Of a stretch of DNA of 62,366 nucleotides, positions 18,921-26,731 are shown in pieces. The position numbers were made by a program, and so were the translations under genes. Under the pieces are notes generated by a model. It saw only the letters and a program-made list of their open reading frames with translations. It did not search any database and was not told the origin of the DNA. This stretch comes from an uncultured Bacteroidota bacterium (GTDB lineage: Bacteria; Bacteroidota; Bacteroidia; Chitinophagales; Chitinophagaceae): assembly GCA_903824725.1 (NCBI GenBank), contig CAIJXU010000044.1:1-62366 (forward strand), written 5' to 3'. Within the stretch, counting starts at the first letter, position 1. Every line of letters begins with the position of its first letter.

Positions 18921-19313
18921 ATGAAATATACCAAAGCAATGAAACATATAAGAAGGCCTTCATTAATGAGAACCATATATGAACATAAAAGTGAACCCAT
19001 TGCGGATGCAAAAGTATTTTACAAAAGGGTTCTAACTAATTTTTTATGGACGATGATGATACTCAGCTTTTGCCTTTGGATTGGCATTATTGGATACCAT
19101 TTATTAGGCCCTATGAGCTGGATAGACGCCTTACATAATGCATCTATGATTTTAGGAGGTATGGGGCCTGTCGTGATAATTGAAACATTGGAGGGGAAAT
19201 TATTTTCCTCCTTTTATGCCTTATTTAGCGGTGTTGTATTTATTACCAATATTGGCGTTTTGATTGCCCCTATTGCGCATCGATTTTTTCATAAAATGAA
19301 TTTGGAAGATTGA
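18921..19313 (+). CDS. Small membrane protein with K+-channel-like 2TM/pore-loop layout
   Basis: 130 residues. Layout: basic N-terminus, TM1 at about 39-61, re-entrant-like loop SWIDALHNASMILGGMGPV at 66-84, then EGKLFSSFYALFSGVVFI leading TM2 (about 93-119) and a short RFFHKM tail. The order and many positions resemble two-TM potassium channels, where W.DAL....T.TTVGYGD is followed by G+ and a TM2. Here the selectivity-filter slot reads ILGGMGPV, not TVGYGD, so K+ conduction is unlikely. Related unnamed proteins occur widely in Bacteroidota, as far as I recall. The function is unknown. Its last codons overlap the TTG start of queG by 4 nt. ATG 18939 is an alternative start. Confidence 0.75.
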   Translation: MKYTKAMKHIRRPSLMRTIYEHKSEPIADAKVFYKRVLTNFLWTMMILSFCLWIGIIGYHLLGPMSWIDALHNASMILGGMGPVVIIETLEGKLFSSFYALFSGVVFITNIGVLIAPIAHRFFHKMNLED

Positions 19314-20266
19314 CCTATTCTGCAAATACCTTATTGATTAAATCACTAGCAAAACAATTTGGTTTTGACTATTGTGGTATTGCAGCTGCTAAAGAATTAA
19401 CAGAAGATGCACGCCGTCTTGAAAATTGGTTAACAAAAGGCTATCAAGGCGAAATGCAATACATGGAAAATCATTTTGACCTTAGAGTAGACCCCCGAAA
19501 ATTAGTACCCGGTGCTAAATCGGTGATTACTTTTTTAAAAAATTATTACCCCGCTTCGCAGGATCAAGATGCGATCAATACGAGTGATCTCAAAATTGCC
19601 AAGTATGCTTTGGGCGAAGATTATCATATTGTCATTCGAACACAATTACAAAATATATTAGAGGAGATGCGTTCTAAGATGGGCCAAATTGAAGGAAGGG
19701 GATTTGTTGATTCTGCTCCTGTTCTTGAACGCAGCTGGGCTCATTTATCAGGGGCTGGCTGGATTGGCAAAAATGGTAATTTAATTCAGCCCAAAGCCGG
19801 TTCTTATTTTTTCATTGCCACTTTAATTGTAGATATTGAATTGGACTATGATGCGCCCTTTACCAAAGATTACTGTGGCAGTTGTACAAAATGTATTGAC
19901 GCATGTCCTACAGAAGCTATTTTACCTGACAAAACCATTCAAGGCAATCATTGTATCAGCTATTATACCATCGAGTTAAAACAAAATGAAATTGCAAGCA
20001 ACAAACCCTATAGTGATTGGGCCTTTGGCTGTGATATTTGTCAGGAGGTTTGTCCTTGGAATCGATTTAGCAAGGAACACAATGAATCCCATTTTAAACC
20101 CTTGACTGGTTTATTGCAAATGAATACCGATCAATGGTTGCAGATGGAAGAGGAAACTTTTAAAGCAAGGTTTAAAAATTCGCCCTTATTAAGAACTAAA
20201 TTAAAAGGAATGAAACGAAATATTAATTTTTTACTAGAACAAAGATTGATTGATGGCAGATTGTAA
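19310..20266 (+). CDS. Epoxyqueuosine reductase QueG
   Basis: 318 residues. It catalyses the last step of queuosine synthesis in tRNA (epoxyqueuosine to queuosine), with cobalamin and two [4Fe-4S] clusters. Visible: N-terminal GFDYCGIAAAKEL, the conserved SAPVLERSWAHLSGAGWIGKN stretch (in two parts near 140-160), and two ferredoxin-type cysteine sets, CGSCTKCIDACP near 189-200 and CDICQEVCPWN near 241-251. The only start that keeps the N-terminus is a TTG at 19310 overlapping the previous stop (TTGA); a GGAAG purine run lies just upstream. The frame is closed by a stop at 19292-19294. The 3' end overlaps the convergent SRPBCC gene by 33 nt. Confidence 0.92.
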   Translation: MTYSANTLLIKSLAKQFGFDYCGIAAAKELTEDARRLENWLTKGYQGEMQYMENHFDLRVDPRKLVPGAKSVITFLKNYYPASQDQDAINTSDLKIAKYALGEDYHIVIRTQLQNILEEMRSKMGQIEGRGFVDSAPVLERSWAHLSGAGWIGKNGNLIQPKAGSYFFIATLIVDIELDYDAPFTKDYCGSCTKCIDACPTEAILPDKTIQGNHCISYYTIELKQNEIASNKPYSDWAFGCDICQEVCPWNRFSKEHNESHFKPLTGLLQMNTDQWLQMEEETFKARFKNSPLLRTKLKGMKRNINFLLEQRLIDGRL

Positions 20267-20725
20267 ATTTTGCAACTCCATCTCCATTTTACTTCCTAAT
20301 AATTTTTCATTTAACAAGGTTTGAAATTTCTCCCAAGGATACCATTTCACTTTTTGCTCAAAAGTCCAATGAATCACATAATTTCCTTTTTCTAAAGCAA
20401 GCCATTCTATTTTAACTTGATAAGGAGCCTGTCCAGTAGCTACCCAATGATAAGTTACTGATGAATCAGTTTGACTCTCAAGGTGTATGACTTGGGTTCC
20501 TATATAGGCAGTATCATGTAGTAATTTTACTTCATTTTGCTTCCAATCACTCATCCATAAATTCCAATGGTTTAAATGAGCAGTATAGTAAGCAATTTTA
20601 TCTGGGCTTGTTTTAATTTCAATGGCCCTTGAAACGATGACAGTAGAAGGGAATAGCAATGAAATCATGGTCACCAAAATACTAAGCAGCAAAGTACTAA
20701 TCAATACTAATTTAATGATACGCAT
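20234..20725 (-). CDS. SRPBCC (START/polyketide cyclase-like) domain protein, membrane-anchored
   Basis: 163 residues. One N-terminal membrane segment (about 5-24) is followed by an SRPBCC-type domain: VSRAIEIKTSPDKIAYYTAHLNHW is split over strand 1 and helix 1 as in polyketide-cyclase/YuaF-like proteins, and WHFEQKVKWYPWEKF-like strands complete the barrel. These domains bind hydrophobic ligands; no ligand can be named. It follows the ABC-2 permease gene directly (start adjacent to its stop), so it may be in one transcript with sppA and the permease. The last 33 nt overlap queG on the other strand. Confidence 0.75.
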   Translation of the reverse strand: MRIIKLVLISTLLLSILVTMISLLFPSTVIVSRAIEIKTSPDKIAYYTAHLNHWNLWMSDWKQNEVKLLHDTAYIGTQVIHLESQTDSSVTYHWVATGQAPYQVKIEWLALEKGNYVIHWTFEQKVKWYPWEKFQTLLNEKLLGSKMEMELQNLQSAINQSLF

Positions 20726-21829
20726 TTATTCCCATTTAAATATTTTATAAGCCAATGCATAGACCACTACAATCCATACCAATAAAATGGATATGTCGGC
20801 CCATGAGTCTATTAAATTGGCCCCTTCAAAAGAAATATTACGCATCGCATTATTAAAATGCGTTAAAGGTAAAATATTACAAAAAGGTTGTAACCAAGTT
20901 GGAAAATTATCAATTGAAAAAAAAGTGCCCGCTAACAAAAATTGAGGAAGTGTAATTAAGTTAGCAAAAGGAGGAATGGTACTTTCTGTTTTAGCAACCC
21001 CACTAACAATAAAGCCAAATCCCATAAATAAAATAAGTGCAATAAAACTTAAGCCCATGATGCTTGCAAAAGTGATCCAACCATGTACTAATGTAAATTT
21101 GAAAGCAAAATGTCCAATCCCTATGATAATGATAGCGGTAATTAATTGAAATATAACCCTACTCAACGCTTCCCCTAAAATAATATACAATCTTCGAATT
21201 GGTGTTGCATAAAATCTTTTCAATACCAATTGCTGTCTTAAATTAAAAAACAAAAAAGCAACGCCAAATACTCCGGCACTTAATAGTGAGAATCCTAATT
21301 GACCCGGCAACACAAAATCAATGGTACGATAAATTCGACCTGGCACTTTTTTAACTGTATTGTTAACTACTGCAATACTTGGAGTGCCAGCAAAGCGTTG
21401 TTCATTTATTTTAGAGATGACCGAATTTAAAATAGATTTAACCAATTGTATATTTTGCGGATTGGCCGCATCAGAACTTACTAAATTAACAGTATAAGGC
21501 AAGTTAGGATTTCCGGTTGCTTTTATATTAATTAATGCAGTGATGCGTCCTTTTGAAAGTTCACTTTGAATTTTAGACGAGTCTCCTTGCACAAATCTAA
21601 ACCCAGATATATTTTTTATAGTAAGGTAGATGGGATTGGTGGTATCACTCCCTTGATCCATGGCTACATTCACATTAATATTACCACCACTACTTAAAAA
21701 TCCAAATACAAGGATAAATATCAAGGGAAATGCAATACTAAATATCACCGCCGATGGGCTCCTAAAAGTGGAGCGCAAACTTGCTTTTGTAATAGCAAGC
21801 ATGGCTTTCAATTGACTGTATTGCGACAT
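20726..21829 (-). CDS. ABC-2 type transporter permease
   Basis: 367 residues. Topology of the ABC-2 exporter family: TM1 at about 23-45 (AVIFSIAFPLIFILVF), a large extracytoplasmic domain (about 46-170), then five spans including FVLPGQLGFSLLSAGVFG, IILGEALSRVIFQLI and LITLPQFLLAGTFFSI, a typical ABC-2 signature. Such permeases need a separate ATPase; none is encoded beside it, so the partner must be elsewhere. The gene sits 4 nt after sppA. Substrate unknown (lipid, polysaccharide or drug export are family possibilities). Confidence 0.88.
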   Translation of the reverse strand: MSQYSQLKAMLAITKASLRSTFRSPSAVIFSIAFPLIFILVFGFLSSGGNINVNVAMDQGSDTTNPIYLTIKNISGFRFVQGDSSKIQSELSKGRITALINIKATGNPNLPYTVNLVSSDAANPQNIQLVKSILNSVISKINEQRFAGTPSIAVVNNTVKKVPGRIYRTIDFVLPGQLGFSLLSAGVFGVAFLFFNLRQQLVLKRFYATPIRRLYIILGEALSRVIFQLITAIIIIGIGHFAFKFTLVHGWITFASIMGLSFIALILFMGFGFIVSGVAKTESTIPPFANLITLPQFLLAGTFFSIDNFPTWLQPFCNILPLTHFNNAMRNISFEGANLIDSWADISILLVWIVVVYALAYKIFKWE

Positions 21830-21833
21830 ATTA

Positions 21834-23591
21834 TTATCTATGATTTACTTCAAAGATAGGCAATCGAGTTTGTGGCTGACCCATCATTTGCCTAATTGAT
21901 TTCATTTGTTGCAAAACCTCCCATTGATCCAATCCTATTTCCTGTTGAATGGCCTTAGTTTTTACTTCATTCTTATACCCATCTATAAAATCTTCAATTA
22001 AAGACTTTGTCTCAGGATAGGTTTTAATACTGTACCCTTTTAGCTTTGCCATTTTAGATGCTGCCAGAAGCGCATCATTTAAACTTCCAATTTTATCAAC
22101 CAATCCAACTTTAATAGCATCTGCCCCAGTCCATACACGACCCTGTGCAATAGAATCAATGTATTGCATACTTTTTTTACGACCTATTGCCACCCTTGAT
22201 TTAAAATGATCGTAAACACTATCTACCCCAGCTTGCATCATTTTTTGTTCAGGAATCGTCAAAGCCCTTGTTGCGCTAGGAGCATCAGCATAAGTACCTG
22301 TTTTAACTCGATCAAAAGTGATACCTAATTTATTTTTTAAAAATTGAGATGCATTCGGAATGACCGAAAAAACGCCGATAGAACCTGTAATGGTATTGGC
22401 GTCGGCAAAAATAGAATCAGCCCCGCAAGCAATATAATATCCGCCAGAGGCTGCCACATTTCCCATACTTACTATGACTGGCTTTTCTTTTTTAAGTAAA
22501 TCTAATTCTCTCCAAATAATATCACTTGCCAATGCACTACCGCCTGGTGAATTTACCCTTAATACGACAGCATCAATTGATTTATCTTGTCGCAATTTTT
22601 GAATGAGTATTCTAAAATCATCACTAGCAATAGAACCTTTTTCTCCTTGCCCCATCACCACATCACCATCTGCAAAGAGTAAAGCAATTTTGCCTCCGCC
22701 CGTGCCTCTCAATGCCACATTAGCTGCATATTCATTGATAGAAACAAAAGATATTTTTTCATTATCTGAAAGACGTAATTTTTTATTGATTATTTTTTTA
22801 AACTGATCATCATATAACAATCCATCCACTAATTTATAATGTAATGCATCCTGAGCGGATTGAATTTTACCTTCATTGGCAAGGGCCCTAATGGAGTCTC
22901 CATTTAAATGTCTCATTTCGGCGGCGCCTTGTATGAAATTTGAATAAATAGAATTCAACCACACCCCAGTTTGTAGTCGATTGGCATCTGACATTTGAGT
23001 ATACCTAAAAGGCTCGGTGGCACTCTTAAATTTACCTGCATAAAAAATTTGCGGCTCTATTTCGAGTTTGTCAATTAACCCTTTTAAGAACATAGTTTCA
23101 TAATTAAATCCAGACCATTCTAATCCACCTTGTGGATGCGTATAAATTTGATCGGCCACATTACCCAACATATACCCTTTTTGAGAAATAGTTTCAGCAT
23201 AAGCGAGTATAAACTTTTTTGATTTCTTAAAATCGATCAATGCTTTTCTAATTTCCTCTGAAGCAGCATAACCGTTTGGATTTTGCGCACATTTAATATA
23301 GATCCCTTTGATCGAAGAATCTTTTTTAGCATAATTTAATAAACCAATCAATTCAGACAAGCTAGGTTGTTTACCATTTTTTTTATTTATCAATTCGCTA
23401 AATGGATCACTTTTACTTTGCTCCAAAAATGTTTCAGATGCATCAATTACCAATACCGAATTGTTAGCTACTGCTACTTTTTCATCTGAAGAAAAAGCCG
23501 CGGCAATTCCCACTAAAATAAAAAATCCAACAAGGGTAAAAACAAATAATGCCAAAAGCGCAGCAAAAAATGATTTAAAAAAACTTTTCAT
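21834..23591 (-). CDS. Signal peptide peptidase SppA, 67K type
   Basis: 585 residues, matching the long tandem-domain form. One N-terminal membrane span (about 7-33) anchors the protein. The first S49 repeat (about 85-230) contains the Lys-bearing region near KGYMLGN and YAGKFKSATEPF, where the general-base Lys of 67K SppA lies. The second repeat (about 300-500) holds the nucleophile Ser in GNVAASGGYYIACGAD. The enzyme clears cleaved signal peptides from the inner membrane. Downstream genes (permease, SRPBCC) follow within a few bases. The upstream gene folK is divergent with a 104-nt gap. Confidence 0.93.
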   Translation of the reverse strand: MKSFFKSFFAALLALFVFTLVGFFILVGIAAAFSSDEKVAVANNSVLVIDASETFLEQSKSDPFSELINKKNGKQPSLSELIGLLNYAKKDSSIKGIYIKCAQNPNGYAASEEIRKALIDFKKSKKFILAYAETISQKGYMLGNVADQIYTHPQGGLEWSGFNYETMFLKGLIDKLEIEPQIFYAGKFKSATEPFRYTQMSDANRLQTGVWLNSIYSNFIQGAAEMRHLNGDSIRALANEGKIQSAQDALHYKLVDGLLYDDQFKKIINKKLRLSDNEKISFVSINEYAANVALRGTGGGKIALLFADGDVVMGQGEKGSIASDDFRILIQKLRQDKSIDAVVLRVNSPGGSALASDIIWRELDLLKKEKPVIVSMGNVAASGGYYIACGADSIFADANTITGSIGVFSVIPNASQFLKNKLGITFDRVKTGTYADAPSATRALTIPEQKMMQAGVDSVYDHFKSRVAIGRKKSMQYIDSIAQGRVWTGADAIKVGLVDKIGSLNDALLAASKMAKLKGYSIKTYPETKSLIEDFIDGYKNEVKTKAIQQEIGLDQWEVLQQMKSIRQMMGQPQTRLPIFEVNHR

Positions 23592-23695
23592 ATCATGATG
23601 TAATTAAATTAAACCAAATTGCCCAAAATAGTCGGAGATAAAATAGTTTAACGCTGTAAAATTATGGATATTTGAGCTACTTTTATAATCCTTCT

Positions 23696-24184
23696 ATGAA
23701 CAAAGTATACCTATTGATAGGCGGTAATTTAGGCGACCGATTGGTAAATATGCTAAATGCCATACGTCTTATTGAAATCCAATGCGGAAGAATTATAAAA
23801 AAGTCATCCATCTATGAAACGGAAGCATGGGGCTTTACAGACCAACCTCTTTTTTACAATCAAGCTTTATTATTAGAAACCCATTTAGATGCACAAAATT
23901 TAATGCAAAAATTTATAGAGATTGAATTAGCATTAGGTCGAAAAAGAGATATTCCTTTAGGTCCTCGCTCTATTGATATTGATATTATTTATTTTAATGA
24001 AGACGTGATAGCGCTTCCTAATATTACCATTCCACACCCTCGAATGGAAAAACGAAATTTTGTATTAGCGCCCTTAAGTGAAATGGCACCCCAATATATA
24101 CACCCGATTTTAAAGCTGTCTAATGCCCAGTTGTTGGAAGATTGCGAGGACAAATCTCATGTGAATAAAAAAAACAATGATTAA
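23696..24184 (+). CDS. 2-amino-4-hydroxy-6-hydroxymethyldihydropteridine pyrophosphokinase
   Basis: 162 residues from ATG 23696 (MNKVYLLIGGNLGDR, the family N-terminus). An in-frame TTG 24 nt upstream is rejected. It transfers pyrophosphate from ATP to the pterin in folate synthesis. Motifs: GGNLGDR at 8-14, YETEAWGFTDQPLFYNQ around 42-58, and GPRSIDIDIIYF near 98-109 with the Mg-binding Asp pair. A TACTTTTA -7-like box lies 10 nt before the ATG. The deoxynucleoside kinase gene follows 42 nt downstream. Confidence 0.95.
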   Translation: MNKVYLLIGGNLGDRLVNMLNAIRLIEIQCGRIIKKSSIYETEAWGFTDQPLFYNQALLLETHLDAQNLMQKFIEIELALGRKRDIPLGPRSIDIDIIYFNEDVIALPNITIPHPRMEKRNFVLAPLSEMAPQYIHPILKLSNAQLLEDCEDKSHVNKKNND

Positions 24185-24197
24185 GCTTTACGCTTGT

Positions 24198-24205
24198 TAT
24201 ATTTG
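24198..24205 (+). promoter_or_regulatory. -7 box TATATTTG before deoxynucleoside kinase
   Basis: Exact TAnnTTTG match in the folK-dNK gap, 21 nt before the ATG at 24227, so the kinase may have its own transcript in addition to read-through from folK. Confidence 0.4.
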
Positions 24206-24226
24206 AAACGAAGAACTTAGGAAATT

Positions 24227-24859
24227 ATGAAGCATCATTTCATTGCAGTGGAAGGAAATATAGGAGCGGGTAAAACCACTTTGTCACAATTGTTATCGCA
24301 ACATTTTGATGCCAAATTAATGTTAGAGGAATTTGCCGAAAATCCCTTTTTGACAAAATTTTACGAAAATCCAAAACAATACGCTTTCCCACTTGAATTG
24401 TTTTTTTTAGCAGAGCGATTTAAACAACAACAAGAATTAATAAAAAATACTGACTTATTTCAATCTGTCACTATTTCGGATTATTTATTTACCAAATGTT
24501 TACTTTTCGCTAAAGTAAATTTACCTGAAGAAGAATTTAGATTATATCAAAAAATGTTTGATGTATTTCATCAACAACTCACCCCTCCTGATATTTTAAT
24601 TTATTTACATGCCCCAGTGAATAAATTGCAGTCCAATATTAAAAAAAGGAATCGAAAATTTGAACAAGCCATCCCCGACGAATATTTATTCAAATTACAA
24701 GAAACCTATACTAGTTATATAAAGCAGCATAATATAAAGACCATTTTCGTTGACGCCAGCAATGCTGATTTCTTATACAACGAAGCCCATTTCAACCTGA
24801 TTATTGAAGCACTTGATAAAGATTTAGGAGAAGGACAACATTTCATAAATTTACCTTAA
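24227..24859 (+). CDS. Deoxynucleoside kinase (dGK/dAK-like)
   Basis: 210 residues. It phosphorylates deoxynucleosides for salvage. P-loop EGNIGAGKTT at 9-18, the substrate loop SDYLFTKCL near 85-93 (the DRS/ERS-type slot is degenerate) and the Arg-rich lid KKRNRKFEQ near 144-152 are visible. The family in Bacteroidota accepts purine deoxynucleosides; the exact substrate is not deducible. It follows folK, a common neighbour order in this phylum, and its stop overlaps the ATG of the MFS gene by one base (TAATG). Confidence 0.88.
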   Translation: MKHHFIAVEGNIGAGKTTLSQLLSQHFDAKLMLEEFAENPFLTKFYENPKQYAFPLELFFLAERFKQQQELIKNTDLFQSVTISDYLFTKCLLFAKVNLPEEEFRLYQKMFDVFHQQLTPPDILIYLHAPVNKLQSNIKKRNRKFEQAIPDEYLFKLQETYTSYIKQHNIKTIFVDASNADFLYNEAHFNLIIEALDKDLGEGQHFINLP

Positions 24860-26118
24860 TGCCTAATATGGAAAATCCATTTCCTACCCAACACGATCCA
24901 TTAGGTGCCTTACGCATTCATGAATTTAGAAATTTAATGATTGGTCGTTTTTTATTTATCATGGGATTAAGGATGATGGGGACTTTAGTGGGTTGGTGGA
25001 TTTACGAATTAACCAATGAGCCCTTCGCCATTGGCTTAATAGGACTTGCAGAAGTCATACCAGCCGTTTCATTGGCATTATACGCAGGTCATGTCATTGA
25101 CATTAGCGAAAAACGAAAGCTTTTATTGAGAGGCGTTATTTTGTATTGGATATGTGCCCTTATTTTACTTTTATTATCTATGAATATAGGGCCAGCTAAA
25201 TTAAGCTCGCTTCAAATCGCTATTGTAATTTATTTTATTATTTTTTGCACAGGTATTATCCGATCTTTTACTGGCCCCAGCTTTGGTACTATTGTTGGAG
25301 GTATTGTACCTAAACCATTATTACAAAATGCGACCACCTGGAGTCAGGGCGTCTGGCTTAGCGCATCAGTACTAGGACATGCTATCGTCGGATTTATCAT
25401 TGCAGGATTTGGACATACGGGCTCCCTCATCGTAGTGGTAAGTTTAGTAGGTATTGGATACGGGTTTATGGCGATGATAAAACCAAAGCCCCCACATGCA
25501 GACGTCAGTGATCAAAAAACTTTAGAGAGCGTTAAAGAAGGCATTCGATTTGTAGTACAATCAAAGGAAGTATTTGGCGCATTGTCTTTGGACTTATTTG
25601 CAGTATTATTTGGCGGCGCCGTTGCAATGATCCCTGTATTTGCAAAAGATATTTTAAAAGCAGGTCCCATTGGTTTCGGATGGTTGAATGCAGCGTCAGA
25701 TATGGGTGCAATTATTATTATATTTATCATTACACTTTTCCCAGCCAACCGAGGTCAAGGAAAAAAATTATTATTAGCAGTGGCAGGATTTGGAATATGT
25801 ATTATTGTATTTGCCTTATCAAAAATATTTTGGCTTTCTTTTACCATGCTCCTTTTAAGTGGCGTGCTAGATGGGTTTAGTATGATTGTGAGAGGTACCA
25901 TTGTTCAATTAAAGACCCCCGATCATATGCGGGGTAGAGTCATGAGCGTAAACTCCATGTTTGTGAACAGTAGTAACGAGTTAGGTCAATTTGAAAGTGG
26001 GGTGGCAGCAAAAGCGATGGGCGTAATTCCATCCGTTGTGTTTGGAGGTGCCATGACTTTATTAGTAGTGGGTATTACTTGGTTTAAAGCTCCTTCATTA
26101 AAAAAGATGGAATATTAA
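24859..26118 (+). CDS. MFS transporter (EntS/DHA3-like)
   Basis: 419 residues, 10-12 membrane spans. The N-terminus DPLGALRIHEFRNLMIGRF is typical of the DHA3 (EntS-like) exporters, which start with a short cytoplasmic helix and an R/N-rich loop. The span 2-3 loop reads AGHVIDISEKRKLL (motif A variant). The late RGTIVQLKTPDHMRGRVMSV is the conserved second-half motif of this group. Substrate unknown. Its start overlaps the kinase stop (TAATG), so it is co-translated. An alternative ATG lies at codon 4. It converges on the cysteine-cluster gene, which ends 11 nt away. Confidence 0.88.
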   Translation: MPNMENPFPTQHDPLGALRIHEFRNLMIGRFLFIMGLRMMGTLVGWWIYELTNEPFAIGLIGLAEVIPAVSLALYAGHVIDISEKRKLLLRGVILYWICALILLLLSMNIGPAKLSSLQIAIVIYFIIFCTGIIRSFTGPSFGTIVGGIVPKPLLQNATTWSQGVWLSASVLGHAIVGFIIAGFGHTGSLIVVVSLVGIGYGFMAMIKPKPPHADVSDQKTLESVKEGIRFVVQSKEVFGALSLDLFAVLFGGAVAMIPVFAKDILKAGPIGFGWLNAASDMGAIIIIFIITLFPANRGQGKKLLLAVAGFGICIIVFALSKIFWLSFTMLLLSGVLDGFSMIVRGTIVQLKTPDHMRGRVMSVNSMFVNSSNELGQFESGVAAKAMGVIPSVVFGGAMTLLVVGITWFKAPSLKKMEY

Positions 26119-26129
26119 ACAAGTAAAAT

Positions 26130-26609
26130 TTATTTAGCCAATAAACCCTTCATTACCGAGTGTACTGCAGGACAAAATTCTGCATTTTTCATAGTTACAG
26201 GAATACGCTTATAAAATACATCCTCATCTGTATAGGGGAATCTTTGGCAATCAGAAGGTCGATGATCATAAATACTGCAAGCATTATCCTGTCCTAGAAA
26301 TGGACATGGTTTTTGTTTTAAAACATAATCTCCATCCTTATCCATCGATAAATAGGTGTCTATAAATTCCATTTCCTTTAGTCTTAAATACTTGCTGATT
26401 CTTTTAATATCGGGCATCTTAAAGCGAGGCGAATAATTTTTGCAACAACGAGCACAATCTAAGCAGTTTACTTTTTCAAAAGCAGCCTCATGCAGGTCAG
26501 GCAACTGCTTCATAATTTTTCGTTTATCTTCCTTTTTTAAAAAATATTCGAGTTTTTTAAGCAATTCAGGCGCAGGAGCTTCAAATAATTGTTCAGTAGA
26601 TTTGTCCAT
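26130..26609 (-). CDS. YkgJ-like cysteine-cluster protein (putative Fe-S/Zn protein)
   Basis: 159 residues from ATG 26609. The family has a conserved CxxC..C.....C pattern: NCLDCARCCKNY near 46-57, and later KPCPFLGQDNACSIYDHRPSDCQRFPY near 100-126, all cysteines present. Members are thought to bind a metal or Fe-S cluster; their role is unsettled. An in-frame ATG at 26639 would add 10 residues, but a TACTTTTG -7 box lies at 26619-26626, between the two candidates, which favours the shorter start. Faces gcvP divergently. Confidence 0.85.
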   Translation of the reverse strand: MDKSTEQLFEAPAPELLKKLEYFLKKEDKRKIMKQLPDLHEAAFEKVNCLDCARCCKNYSPRFKMPDIKRISKYLRLKEMEFIDTYLSMDKDGDYVLKQKPCPFLGQDNACSIYDHRPSDCQRFPYTDEDVFYKRIPVTMKNAEFCPAVHSVMKGLLAK

Positions 26610-26618
26610 AGATTGCCC

Positions 26619-26626
26619 CAAAAGTA
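26619..26626 (-). promoter_or_regulatory. -7 box TACTTTTG deciding the start of the cysteine-cluster gene
   Basis: Exact TAnnTTTG match on the minus strand, 9 nt before ATG 26609 and downstream of the alternative ATG 26639. Transcription from it could not include the longer start. Confidence 0.45.
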
Positions 26627-26697
26627 AACCATTTATCATTCATCCACAAGCTTTCCCCATCCATTGAATCCTCCATATGAAGCAGGGGTTTATGTAG

Positions 26698-26705
26698 TAT
26701 CTTTG
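26698..26705 (+). promoter_or_regulatory. -7 box TATCTTTG before gcvP
   Basis: Exact TAnnTTTG match, 26 nt before the gcvP ATG, so the message has a short leader. No glycine-riboswitch-like sequence fits in the remaining space. Confidence 0.45.
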
Positions 26706-26731
26706 AGGCAATTTTTTAAACAACCCTATTT

